NCBI GenBank assembly: GCA_014529385.2
Contig: CM043954.1
Coordinates: forward strand, 9,502,830-9,566,829
Direction: 5' to 3'
DNA length: 64,000 nt
Source: Adiantum capillus-veneris
Taxonomy: Eukaryota > Streptophyta > Polypodiopsida > Polypodiales > Pteridaceae
In this document: one piece after another, positions 22,130 through 33,214 of the stretch
Position numbering within the stretch: the first letter of the stretch is position 1
How the letters are laid out: every line of letters begins with the position of its first letter
The notes under the pieces: generated by a model
Databases searched by the model: none
Told to the model about the DNA's origin: nothing
What the model saw: the letters and a program-made list of their open reading frames with translations, nothing else
Translations under genes and position numbers: made by a program

Positions 22130-23254
22130 AACCCACATATTAAATCAGCCAAGTTCAGAGGGAAGTCAAAAGAGGATGCGGATTGTCATGTAGCCCAATT
22201 TGAAACAAGGTGGTAAGCAAGTGGATATCAGGTTATGTACCCTGATCCTATCAAACTTCAGCAATTTGCAGCCACATTGGAAGGAAAGGCCATGAGTTGG
22301 TTCAACCAATATGGTATGGCTCACTTTCCTACTTACAATGCACTTAGTCTATCTTTTTTACAAAGATTCAGAAAGGAGAAAACTTCTACTAATATTTTAA
22401 GAAAGATGCATCGTATCAAACAGGGTGCAATGCTAGTAGAAGATTTTGCTCAAAATTCAGAATCTTTGTTGAAAGACTGCAGGGAAATGAGAGACCGACT
22501 GATGAAATGTTGGCGGGTTATTTCATGAAAGGATTAAGAAGTGGAATTAAAAATTCAGTAGCTAGCATTGACATTGCAGGAGGATTTAATAACCTTGTAC
22601 AACCTGCATCTAGAGTTGACAAGAGGCTTGGCATGACCAAGTGTAGCAAAAGAGGAGCCAAGAATTCTGAATCAGGTTATGAGTCAAATACATCTTTTTC
22701 TGCTAAATCGGATTCAGAAAGTTCCTCTGATGAAGAGGACAAAAAGAAGAAAAAGAGTCCTGCTAAGAAAAAGAGGACAAGGAAGGTGATGAGGTTGATC
22801 TGATCCAACAATTGAAGAGTATTGGATATTCAGTTATAGCTCCTACGGACAAGAGGTTTTGTGAAATTTGTGAGAAGGATGGGCATACCACTGCTCAGTG
22901 CCGGTACAATCCTCAACAGAGGAATAAACCATGTTTAGGTACTGGTCGGGGTAATGCTTCAGCAGAGGCAAATCAAGTGGCTCCATTCCGAGGAAGACCA
23001 CCAGAATAGGGGAATCAGAGAGTACCTGGTATAAATCAAGATAATAATCAGATAAATCCCAAGGGGCAATGCCTTGTGTCTATTGTGGTGACCCTAATCA
23101 TTGGGTAGGTCTCGGATGTGCATTGTCGGTAAAGCATAGAGAGGAAAGGGGTATTCCGGTCGTGCCTTTTAATCAGGAGAACGAGAGGCAGATCCTCCAC
23201 AAACTCCTCATAATCAACCACAGGCTATTGACTGGGAGCAGCAAAGAGGAGTAA
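22130..23254 (+). pseudogene. Element B gag and nucleocapsid
   Basis: The gag stretch 'GKAMSWFNQYGMAHFPTYN' (about 22283) is close to the B'' gag (56330-56140). Frame changes occur near 22500 and 22800. A Lys/Ser/Glu-rich basic region is followed by two knuckles: 'CEICEKDGHTTAQC' (C-x2-C-x4-H-x4-C, about 22869) and 'CVYCGDPNHWVGLGC' (about 23073, spacing irregular). Confidence 0.82.
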
Positions 23255-23325
23255 GAGATCAGATGCATAAACATGTTTTGGAGGAGAATTTCGATTCTGA
23301 TGAACCACTGCAATAACAAAAGAAG

Positions 23326-23967
23326 GTGGAGGTATCAGAACCTGAATGGTTTGAGGTGCTTATTAACTCTCCCTTGAACTTATCTTTAGATCAAATGCTT
23401 TCCATAGTACCAGCATTTAAGGAAAGGTTATTGCACAAGTTGTTGGGAGAGCACTATGGAATTCCAACTCAACAGAAAGGGGAACCAGGTGTGAATACCA
23501 TTCATCCTTCTGATGTGGATTTCATGGTCCTAGTTCTTAAGGTGACTTTGCAAGACAGGATATTTGAAGAGGTATTATTGGATGGAGGATCTGGAGTCAA
23601 TATTTTACCTGAGTCAGTTTATCTCACAATGAGCTTAGGAAAGTTGGAACCAGCACCTTTCCAGGTTAAAATGGTTGATCAGAGAAGGGTCCATCCTATA
23701 GGGATTTTAAGGAACTCTTCCATTCAGATTGGAGGTATGCACTTTCAAGTGAATTTTGTTGTACTTAGAATGAAGGAAGGAGATGCTTCCTATAAGATGT
23801 TATTAGGTAGACCTTCATTCAGATTGTCCAAGGTGAAACAAGATTGGAGTGAGAATCAGGTGGTTCTTACCAAGGGTAAACAGGTAACCACTATTCCTAT
23901 CCTGGGTAGAAAGCACATTCTTGGTAAAAAAAAGGCCACTGTTTGCTCAATCAATCAGTCTTGCTGA
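23326..23967 (+). pseudogene. Element B aspartic protease
   Basis: The open frame contains 'EEVLLDGGSGVNILPESV', the D-G-G/S active-site motif of gypsy-type proteases, and the C-terminal 'YKMLLGRPSFRLSKVKQDW'. The downstream frame 23921-24120 is acidic and shifts into RT. Confidence 0.85.
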
Positions 23968-24029
23968 AGAAGTAGAGGATGATGAGGAGGAAGCCTTTTT
24001 GCAGGCTAATCCGACTGTTGTTCTAGTGT

Positions 24030-25200
24030 TTGATGTCGACATTGAAGGTATCTTGCAGAAAGAACAGGAACCTGAAGAAATTATTGCTGAAACTGCTATG
24101 GGCCACAATTACAGATCCTTTCCTAATGCCTTTTTGTGATGCTATATTGGATGCAGTAGCAGGGAAAGATATGTATAGTTTCCTTGATGGTTTTTCAGGG
24201 TATAATCAGATTAAATTTGTTGAGGAGGATCAACACAAAACAACCTTCATAATAGATTGGGGAGCTTTTGCATCTACAGTCATGAATTTTGGTCTCAAGA
24301 ATGGACCACCATCATTCAATTTTATAGCTTATAAAACATTTGAGCCCTATTTGCAGAATTTCACGAGGGTTTTTGTGGATGACTTCTCAGTTTTTGGTCA
24401 AAGAGATTTACACCTCAGCATCTGAAGTTATGTTTTGAAAGGTGTCGGATGTTCAGATTATTCTTAAATCCTTACAAAAGTGTAATGGCTGTCACAAGTG
24501 GTGTGCTATTGGGTCATTTGGTATCTCAAGAAGGAATGTCTATAGATGTGAAGAAGATTGAAGTAATTCAATTAGCACAAGCACCTACCAATCTCAAGGA
24601 ATTGAGTTGATTTGTGGGACAAGTCAAATGGCATAGCAGGTACATCAAATATTTGGCCAATGTGTGCATGCCTCTTACGCAGTTAACAGAAAAGCATGTA
24701 GACTTTGTATGGTCTGAACCTCAGGGGAAATCATTTCAGATTTTAAAGAAAACCTTGTCAATTGCTCCTATATTACAACCTCCAGATTGGGTACTACCAT
24801 TCCATGTATTTTTTGATGCCTCGGATGTGGCTATTGGAGTTGTGTTAATGCAGGAGAAGACCCGAGGGTGGTTTCGACCTGTGTATTATGTCAGTAGAGT
24901 ACTTACCTCTACTGAGAACAAGTATGCAATAACTGAGAGAGAAGCCTTAGGGATGGTTTATGCTTTGAATAAATTCAGGCATTACCTCCTATGCAATAGG
25001 CTCATATTCCATGTTGATCACCAAGATTTGCTTTACCTTATCAAAAAGACCTTACTTACAGGTAGGTTAGCAAGATGGATGTTGCTGTTACAGGAGTTTG
25101 ACTTCATCATTGTTCATACACTTGGAAAAGACCATGCAATAGCTGATTACCTGAGTTGGATTGAGACAAGAGAACAACCAACAAGAGTTCAGGATCAGTT
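24030..25200 (+). pseudogene. Element B reverse transcriptase and RNase H
   Basis: The N-terminal RT motifs are missing: sequence jumps from the spacer to 'FCDAILDAVAGKDMYSFLDG', so a few hundred bases were lost. It keeps 'FVDDFSVFG' (catalytic box) and, in another frame, RNase H with 'FHVFFDASDVAIGVVLMQ', 'TEREALGMVYALNKFRHYLL' and 'HVDHQDLLYL'. Stops and shifts occur at 24424 and near 24610. Confidence 0.87.
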
Positions 25201-25382
25201 ACAAGATGCAAAATTATTTGAAATTCAGAAGTCCATTACTGATTCATGGTATGATCAAATGTTTTTTTTCTTAACTGATGGTATCATGCCAATTGAGTTT
25301 ACAACAGATCAAAGAAGGAAATTTTCTCTCACTAGTATACCTTTTCTTGTTATTGCTGGTATTAATCAGGTAATTAGGAGAT

Positions 25383-26469
25383 GTGTACCAGATTTTGAGC
25401 AATCAGTTGTGTTGCAAGAAGCTCATTTTGGAGCAGCAGGAGGTCATTTCTCAGGGGATATCACTGGAAAAAAAGATATTACAAGCTGGTTTATGGTGGC
25501 CTACTGTATTGAAGGATGCTCATTCCTATGCAAAAAGTTGTGTGGTATGTCAACAGTTTGGTCAACCTGATTCTAGGGACAGGATGATGGATCATCCTAT
25601 ATTACCATTGGAACCATTTCAGAAATGGGGTATGGATTTTGAGGGACCAATAAAGTCTACAACTAGTAAGAGGTGCAAATACATTCTAGTTGCTACTGAT
25701 TATTGCACTAAGTGGGTGGAAGCCGTGGCTTTAAACGATAACAAGGCTTAGAGTGTAGCGAAGTTCCTGTATCACAACATTATGACCAAGTTTGGTTGTC
25801 TTGTTGAATTGGTCAGTGGTAGAGGAACACATTTTCTGAATGAAGTGATTTCTGAGTTAACTAAACTGCACATAATTATGCACAAAAAATCTACAGCTTA
25901 TCATCCCCAGGCCAATGGATAGGCTGAAAGTACCAATAAAAAACTCATTAAAATTCTGAAGAAGATTGTTCAAGAAAATAAGAAAGACTGGGATGAAAAC
26001 AGCCTTTAAGGTAACAATAGGTATGACTCCTTTCAGATTAGTGTATGGTCTTGAAGCTGTGGTCCTCATGGAGTTTGTGGTACCTAGCCTCCGAATTAGT
26101 GCTGAGAAAATGACTCCAAAATTATCAGTTCAACATAGAAGCAAGTATTTAATGCAATTGGAGGAAGACAGGTTGGTTAGCTCATACATTCCAAAGGTGA
26201 TTCAGAGAAGAAGGAAAGCTTGGGTAAGCATGAATGTCAAATTCAATGTTTTCCAGGTGGGAGATTGGGTTATGCTATACACCTCCAAGTTGGGTCCTCA
26301 TCCTAGAAAGATGAACTTGAGATATAAAGGACCATATCAGATTATGAAGAACTTAGGTCAGGGAACGTTCATTGTGGCAGATGTATTTGGCACTAGAGTG
26401 GATAAACCTATCAATGGGTTCATGTTAAAGAAGTTTCAGGGAAAGCCAACCTTATTTGGAATGGCTTAA
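25383..26469 (+). pseudogene. Element B integrase
   Basis: It has an HHCC region ('[13 protein letters not shown]', '[12 protein letters not shown]') and a core with '[12 protein letters not shown]'. The next catalytic region reads 'VSGRGTHFL' where 'SDRG' is expected, so the second Asp is lost. 'PQANG' is followed by a TAG in place of the codon before 'AESTNKKLIKI'. Stops lie at 25749 and 25920. The C-terminal part (25966-26469) is open and nearly identical to B' (44429-43926). Confidence 0.86.
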
Positions 26470-26875
26470 ACATAATGTGCTAGATATTTCCTTGTGTGAA
26501 GCTATTGGATTTTTTCCCAATACTGTGGAGCAGGTTACTAATGAACCTTCATCAGATAATACAGGGATTTTAGTCAGATACTGGGTCGGATTTCACTGGC
26601 TCGGAGTCTGCTTGCTCGAAATATACTAGATCGGATTGCAACTTATCGGATTATTTTAAAAACATTTAGGATTCAGATTTGGTGTGGAAGAGTGTGCAAA
26701 GTGCTCTCCACTAAGCACTATCATAAGAGCTAGGGAGGGAATAATCACCTCACACACTTTTAGATGTTTTCGCGCTTGTGTGAATCATGTAAGCCGATCC
26801 TGCATGTATTCGTAGTAGCCCTTTAAGCTTTCTTCTCCTTCTACACCCACCCTGCCTAAAGAAAAAGTAGGTTCA

Positions 26876-27316
26876 GTGATGAGACCTTTGCCAGATGATG
26901 AGCATGGTGATGCATGTAAGTTGCGCCCTCGCAGGAAAGATGTCACACTCAGAGTGGATGTGTCTGATCTAGAGGATGCTGTTGAAGTGCTTCCAGAAGA
27001 GGAAACATCTCCTTTATCCTCTAGTAAGATGTTGCAGCACCTCATGGAGCCATTCACAGATTTTAAAGTGGAGATTGACTGTCAGGCAGAACGCAATGAG
27101 AGATGGCTGAAGGTAGTTGGCTTGTATGAGCTTGCTACAGTTCCCTGGAGTCAATGGAAGGCAAACATCTATGCCAAGACACAAATGGAACTATTGAGGA
27201 AGACCAGAGGAGCTATATCAGAAAAGGAAAATGTCAGTCCGGGTGTGGTTGCACAGGTATTTCAACTTCCTTTCACCTCTATAACTACAACACCCAAATC
27301 TTTTGATGAAGACTAG
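26876..27316 (+). pseudogene. Unidentified frame X downstream of integrase in B
   Basis: A 146-codon frame without recognisable domain: acidic first half ('DLEDAVEVLPEEETSPLSS'), then 'QAERNERWLKVVGLYELATV'. A truncated homologue lies in B' (43711-43388), where the following segment has stops. It sits between sequences resembling the two ends of the B LTR, so it may be foreign DNA inside the LTR or an element-encoded extra gene. No ATG at the usual place is obvious. Confidence 0.4.
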
Positions 27317-27524
27317 AAAGGGTTTGTTTTCTAGCCAAGTATGACTACATGTTTAAAGACAACTGGGCACCATTATGTTTTGCTGAGAATGGGGGTAAAA
27401 CTGGGCTCACTGGGTTTATAAGAGAATCCATGCAGAGATTTTCAGCCCGGATCATAAGAGAAAGACACAGTGTAGCAGCAGGCTAACAGCATTTCTTTCA
27501 GCTCTCTTTGTTTTTGCTCAAAGA

Positions 27525-27953
27525 GTGGATACAGAGGAGATTTCAGTGTCTATTATGACTCCTAGTCTTGAGTCAACTCCAGTACAGGATCAGATTAAAA
27601 TATCTGAGAAATCAACTATCACTACAGGTGGTGGAGACAAATTGCATACTTTACAAGATTTGATTGATGCAGGTTATACTGAGCAAGAGGCAAAAATGGC
27701 ATTGGCTAGTCCTGAGCATAACTCATTCATGGGTGATCTATTGAAAAATTTGGATGTTGATGCCCAAACACAAAGAAGGATTATAGGAAAGACTTTCACA
27801 ATGCCTAAAAAGAGGAAATTGGATGCTTCTGTGCATGAAGTAGCCAAATCCTTGGACTTCTCTACAGTTGGTCCAAGTTCAGCATCAAAGTCTGAAATTA
27901 ATGTTTTTGATGTACCAACAACTCTTAAAATGCTTAAGGGTGAAGTTGTCTGA
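27525..27953 (+). pseudogene. Unidentified frame Y downstream of integrase in B
   Basis: A 142-codon frame, Ser/Thr/Glu-rich at the start, then 'LIDAGYTEQEAKMALASPEH' and a basic patch 'MPKKRKLDAS' that resembles a nuclear localisation signal. Only its last quarter remains in B' (42870-42780). It runs directly into the last 80-90 bp of the B LTR. Function unknown. Confidence 0.4.
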
Positions 27954-28037
27954 CTGTGTTTTTTGATGAGTTTGATTATCGGATGAAGTTTGATTCTTTG
28001 TTGAGAGAGATCATTGTGTTGTTGAACCCCAACTATC

Positions 28038-28394
28038 TTACCACTCATGTGTGGTGGCGGTGTCTATAGCCCGTACAATGTATGTCATGGCATGACTGAC
28101 AACAAATACAATAAAAAGAGGCTTTGACTGAAAAAGTGTATGATTGTTCATTAGACAAAAAGAGGACAAATGTATGACATTGAACAAAGAAAAAATAGTT
28201 TCTTGTACTCTACACGTGTAGCTTGTTGCTACAAACCTTCGATTTGGGTGCTTTTCATTTATCAAATCACCTTTTGTGAGGACAACTTGTCTCATTGGAT
28301 TAGTCTCTATTGCTATATCACCTCTTGGTGAACCCATTTGAAGCCATAAAGCATAAGATAAACCCCCATGAGATGGTTTTTGAAACACTGTCAA
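28038..28394 (-). other. Antisense frame at the 3' side of B, kept open in two copies
   Basis: A 118-codon frame on the strand opposite to pol. The inverted copy in B' (42329-42685) is open over the same length with roughly a dozen amino-acid differences. It begins after 'ttgac' with a non-ATG codon possible and includes 'SHGGLSYALWLQ' and 'KHPNRRFVATSYTCRVQ'. I recognise no domain. Antisense ORFs are known in some Tat-like elements, but this could also be flanking DNA duplicated with B. Confidence 0.4.
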
Positions 28395-28411
28395 CCTTTT
28401 CCAAAGGAGGT

Positions 28412-29750
28412 TCGTCTTGTACTTACCATTTTAGACCATTGTCGCCTTACTTTAGGTACAAGATGTAGCAGCTGTGGCCAGGTAATCTTCGGTCCTTGCT
28501 CTGCCACATCCAATGTTAGATCATAGGGCTTAGAACTTTCCCCTAGCTGGAAGTCGGTGATGCCCAATTTCTGTCGTGGCCTGGATGGCCTCTTGCTAGT
28601 TTCTCCTCTCATGCTTCTCTCATCATCTGATTGTGTAGCTTTCTCCCTCCTAGCTCTTTTCACAGTCATGGCTTCAAGTGGTTCTAAAAAGGTTACCTTC
28701 TCCTTACCCTTCTCCCTCTCCTTTGCTCTGGGTGGATCCACTACTACGGCTTTTCCTTTCTCTTCTAGCCTTATGATGTTTACAGGGCGATCAGGTGGTG
28801 GGGCTGGTGGAAGAGGTGGGATGGATGCTTGTAGTGGTGTCTGGGGTGGACGTAGAATTTGTGTTGGTGGGGGTGGTGCTCGGGGTGGGGGTGTTCTTTC
28901 TCTAGGGAGTGACAATTGGTTCCTCCTACCTCCTCTATTATAGTTTTGTCGTGGTTTGGGACAGTAGTACATACCGTGACCGTCTTCTCCGCAGTTGCAG
29001 CAATGATACTCCCTGTTTTGTTGTCGTTGCTCTTCCAGGGTCTTGATCTCTTTCTTGACTCCTCCCTTGTTGTATTAAGTGGACAGAAAAATTCCGCAGT
29101 TGGTCAGTAACATGGGCCAACATATCTTGTTGGTCATCTCTTACCCCAAGAGCCGGTGGTGGTGGTGGAATGGTGGTTGTCGTAGTTGCTGGTCGACGCG
29201 GTGTTCCTGCTTCTGTTGACTCGGTTTCTTTGGCTTTCATTTGTAGCTTCTTGTCCTTAAGGCGAGCAATCTCAACGGCTAACTCGTACGTAGCCAGGAA
29301 TCTACCTTTCACCTTCTCCTTGAGAAGCGGCCATAAGCCATGTGTGAACTGATCTTTTTTTAGGAAATCGGGTGCAGCTTCCCCCCTAGCTAGTGACTCA
29401 ACCCACCGTTCCCACAAATCCACAAATTTGGACTCATAGGTGGCATATTCTAAAAGACCCTCCTGCTTCAAGTCTCTCAACTTGTCCCACAACTTTTCTA
29501 AAGTGGTACCTCCCCCAAAGCGCCTCTTAAAAGCGGTTTTTAAGGGTTCCCAGTCATCCTTGGTTTCTTGTGGAAGTGCATTGTACCATGATCTAGCTTC
29601 TAGCTTCATGAGATGCTTAAAGATTCTAACCCGGGATTCATCCGTATCTTTGTTGCTCACCACACATGCTACTTCAAAGTCATCTAGGAAGTCTGTTACC
29701 AAATCCTCCCCCTTCTTTCCTTTAAATGTTGGAAATGCTACACTTGCCAT
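28412..29750 (-). pseudogene. Element A gag and nucleocapsid, truncated before protease
   Basis: The ATG at 29750 starts 'MASVAFPTFKGKKGEDLV'. The capsid part holds 'LEARSWYNALPQETKDDWE' and 'WVESLARGEAAPDFLKKDQF'. A frame change at about 28960 leads to the knuckle 'CCNCGEDGHGMYYC' (C-x2-C-x4-H-x4-C) and a Pro/Arg-rich region. The C-terminal sequence 'KITWPQLLHLVPKVRRQWSK' normally precedes the protease in this group, but at 28411 element B begins instead. Protease through integrase of the same insertion are at 1-12115. Confidence 0.88.
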
Positions 29751-29833
29751 GATTACTCAGAGAGAGCTAGAAAGACAAACTGCTTAACTTGCAAAAGTTT
29801 TTTTCTTCTTTACAAGGAGGCGTGTATACCCTC

Positions 29834-30609
29834 TTATACTAGGACATAGATTAAAACTTCAAACGGTACATTGCCTTGTACCAAAGGTAGGACAAATGGT
29901 TGATCTGATGCCAGAACCTCAAAAAATCGCTCCCCACCCAGCATGGTGTCAATGACGTGCTGGTAGTGAGCCTTCAAATCCAGTATTACCTTGATTGAGC
30001 GTACACGTGTTGGTATGTGTGATCTGTCTTGAGGTAGGTTGTACTGATTCATGTGAAGCTTAGAGGTGCTTAGTCACTGTCCAAGCTTGTGGGAGAGGGT
30101 GGTGTTCTTTCCTGAAACAAACTCAGTAGATCCCTAGTTTCTCTAGTGAGAGTGTGAGCCAATGCTTCCGTTATCTGTGCTGCAGCATCAGGTGCGACTT
30201 GAAAACTGATTGTGATAATTACCTCGGTGACTTGAGTTACCCGATTCTCAAAGTAGAATAGTGTTGATTCTCTATTGTGTAGAGCTCCTTCCATTTTGTT
30301 GTTGTGGGTTGGTTGTAGGTTGCGGACATGGTTTCGACCTTCTCCTTCTTCTTCTTGGCACTTGGCCTATGTATATCCACTGGGTTTGGCGTGTTGGTTG
30401 ACTCTCCCACTGCAAATCGATTACCGTTACGCCTGGCACTCGAGCTTCGATGGAGATGCGGAGTTCGTCTAGTTGTGCTTGGAGCTCTTCTTCTTCTGTC
30501 GTCCAATTAGCAAATCCTGCTAGCCATTCATCCATTCACAATAGTTTAAGGGTTTCCGTCTTGTAAACTGAAGGGTTTCATGACAAGATTCCTTAGTGGG
30601 GGCACCAAA
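29834..30609 (-). other. Element A leader with small upstream frames and primer-binding site
   Basis: Next to the LTR (30609-30591, minus strand) is TTTGGTGCCCCCACTAAGG, in primer-binding position and similar to the site in D. The 0.86-kb leader contains broken frames at 30535-30272, 30294-30070 and 30052-29834, the first starting with an ATG and containing an Arg-rich patch. Some Tat-lineage elements (Ogre type) carry an extra ORF before gag, so these may be remains of one. Confidence 0.55.
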
Positions 30610-30820
30610 TGACGGGAGCAAAGCGAACCCCGAACCCCCGACGGCCTCTAAAACACCGGGGACCGAATGGCGCGCCTCAAGCCTGTCATGGTAAAGCAAA
30701 CAGGGGGCACCACCTAGCTTCAGCGGCTAGGACGCAAACAACACACCACCATAACAAAGTTTTCATCCAAGAGAGATGGATGCTTGGGAGTAATGATGAA
30801 GAGGAAAGGGAATGAGATCA

Positions 30821-30867
<47 letters not shown>

Positions 30868-32162
30868 GGGAGGGGGTATAGCGGCTTAGTACTTAGGCAC
30901 CACAAAAGGATGGCGAATCCGCACACCCTTCACACATACACAAGCTCACTCCAAACACAAGACTAGGTGGCAATTCCGCACACCTGACATGGGCAAAACA
31001 TTGCAAGAAAAACATACTCACAAAACCTCAAGCTTTATTTAGAGAATTAGGCGATGAAATGGGGAGCATAGGGTAGGGGAATGAGAAGGGAGAGAGTGGT
31101 AGAGCACATGGCGGATAGGTGGGAGTTGATGGCGAAGACTCGCACGAGGATTATGGCCATCATCCTTCATTTAGTTGCCCTTCATCTTCCATAGCCAAGG
31201 GTGTAGAGGTCATGCTCAAGACAAGCATGGTGATTGCGGTGATGGTGATGGTGTGGGTGTGTGTGTGTGCACTAGGCACACACAGTGCATAGTGTGTTCT
31301 TTGGTGATGTTGTGTGTTTTTGTGTGATGGTGACCCCTCTTTATATAGGGGATGAGGGGGGGAAGAAATTCTAGAATTGAGAAATGAAGAAATCATTATC
31401 TACATAGGCCATGTGACTGTGGGCCCCACTTGTCTGGTTGTGTGCATATGTGCCAGAACAACAGTCTCATGAGAGAGAGACTAAGAGAGAGAGAGATGGG
31501 TTGATTAAAAAAAGTGAGAGGTGACATGGAGAATAAAGTAATTACAAGAGGGGAGAGAGAGGAGTGTGTTCAGAGGTGAATCTGTGTGCAGATGTGTGTG
31601 AACACAAGAAAAATCAGGTAACCACCGGGTGGGGATGGGTCTGTGGGCACCTTTTTTAGTGAAACTGAGTGTGTGTGAGTGTGGGGGAGGTTATTTAGCT
31701 ACAAGACAAGAGACATGACGCCCTTTAGAGAGAGGGGGGGTATTTGGGTCATGGGATATGATAGGAGAGAGAAAGGGGGGGTGGGGTATACTATTTTGGA
31801 AGATAGGGTAAGTTGCATGTGAGTTAGGGTGCATTATTGGTGAGAGGTGGGGTAGCTTGAGGGGAGAGAGAAAGGAGAAAGGACAAGGGGAAGAGAGAGG
31901 GGGTTGACCTTTTGAGTGGAGGAGAGGCAAAGGGACACACGGTGGGGCAACAGTGAAGAAAAAGGAGGCAAGGTGGGGATGGGCTGTCCCGCAGGCATGA
32001 GGTGGCCTATTTTACCTTTCTCATATATTTACATAATCATACTTTTGCCTTTTCTTACTTTTTCCAATTTCTTTTATCACTCCCTCCCTAAGAGGGGGTT
32101 TTCATGGGGTGGGGACGAGAGAAGAGAGGTATGGGAGCTTGGCTTGTGAAAAGCCCCCAACA
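30610..32162 (-). repeat. Element A 5' LTR (inverted relative to the 3' LTR)
   Basis: Reverse complement of the 12152-13713 type, about 1553 bp, from 'tgacgggagc' to 'gcccccaaca' on the plus strand. The primer-binding site beside 30610 identifies it as a 5' LTR on the minus strand. At 32163-32166 stands 'atac', i.e. GTAT on the minus strand, then LINE coding sequence. Confidence 0.94.
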
Positions 32163-33208
32163 ATACCATGGAGATGCTTTATGGCAAAGCATTCTTCCGC
32201 ACAAGAACAAATAGCTTTCTTGAAAGCTTCCCATTTAGTTTCCAATGGTGCATCACATTGAAGCTTCATCATCCATAGTTTTTGCTCAACCATTTCAATG
32301 TACATTGGTGCCAGTTTGAAATCCATACATAGTGATAACTTCTCTTTCCCCTGGCTGAGATTATCATTCTTAGTTGCTTCTCCACATGAAAGGTCAATAC
32401 ATAAGGTGCGATGGTCGGATTCCGGGGTCCATTGACCAAACATAAAACTCTTTATGCGATACATGATGGCTTCAGAGAGTAGCATATAGTCAATCACACT
32501 ATCCCCATTATGTCTCCTACATGTAAATCCATTGGTTCCACTCCACAAAGATACACCATTGGCAATGAGCATACCCGTGCTATTACACATGTGTAAAAGT
32601 AACTTTCCATAGTGATCCGGCTCTTTCTCATCCATTGAAGTACGATCATACAAGTGAACTTCCTCCAACTCCCTTGAAATGTATGGCATATCAAATTGTT
32701 GAGTATCATGTTGCAAATTTTTTGTGCGAACATTCATATCCCCAAATACAATAACATCACCTTTACCTTTGAAATAAGCAATGTCCTCTTTCAAATCAGA
32801 AAATGGTTGATCTCTATCCATGCAAGCATAAAAGGGAGAATCATGATGAGGAATGTAGCAACCGGCTACAAAAATGGGTGCTCTTTTTGGTGTCATAATT
32901 TTCAGCCATACATAACGTTTGTACTTTTCATCTTTCACAATTGATACAAAATCTTCCAATCCTTTCTTAACCATACATGCTACCCCTCCTTGTCCTCTTC
33001 GTTGCTTCAGATTCTTTGACCACATCAATGAATGTACATTGTAATCCTCCAAGCCGTTAATCCTTTGTGTATCATGCTCCCAAGTTTCAACAAGAAGTAC
33101 AACATCAGCTTTGCTTGTTAGTTCATCAATGCCAACCCCCGCATTCCATGGGTATCCATTACAATTCCAAAAGCATATTTTCAATTGTAACTCGGTCTCA
33201 TAGGTCAC
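32163..33208 (-). pseudogene. LINE L ORF2, 5' half: apurinic-type endonuclease
   Basis: This is the endonuclease/exonuclease/phosphatase domain of a LINE. 'ICFWNCNGYPWNAG' holds the first Asn motif. Others are 'DVVLLVETWEHD' (catalytic Glu), 'VIVFGDMNVRT' (GD-N), 'SVIDYMLLS' (D motif) and 'PESDHRTLCIDL' (SDH motif). The frame is open up to the LTR of A and continues in the same frame at 13714. It starts two codons after the ORF1 stop, in the same frame, with GTG rather than ATG at 33208. Confidence 0.93.
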
Positions 33209-33214
33209 GGATCC

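Larger units (their letters stand above)
22000..28411 (+). mobile_element. Element B: decayed Ty3/gypsy retrotransposon, 5'-truncated
   Basis: From left to right: gag, two zinc knuckles, protease, RT, RNase H, integrase, a region with two extra frames, an LTR end (at about 28031), then a further 380 bp with a leftward frame. There is no 5' LTR; sequence similar to the gag leader of B'' begins at about 22010. It ends at about 28411, in mid-air, against the gag of element A on the opposite strand. Part of it (26470-28411) recurs inverted as B' (42310-43900). Confidence 0.82.
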
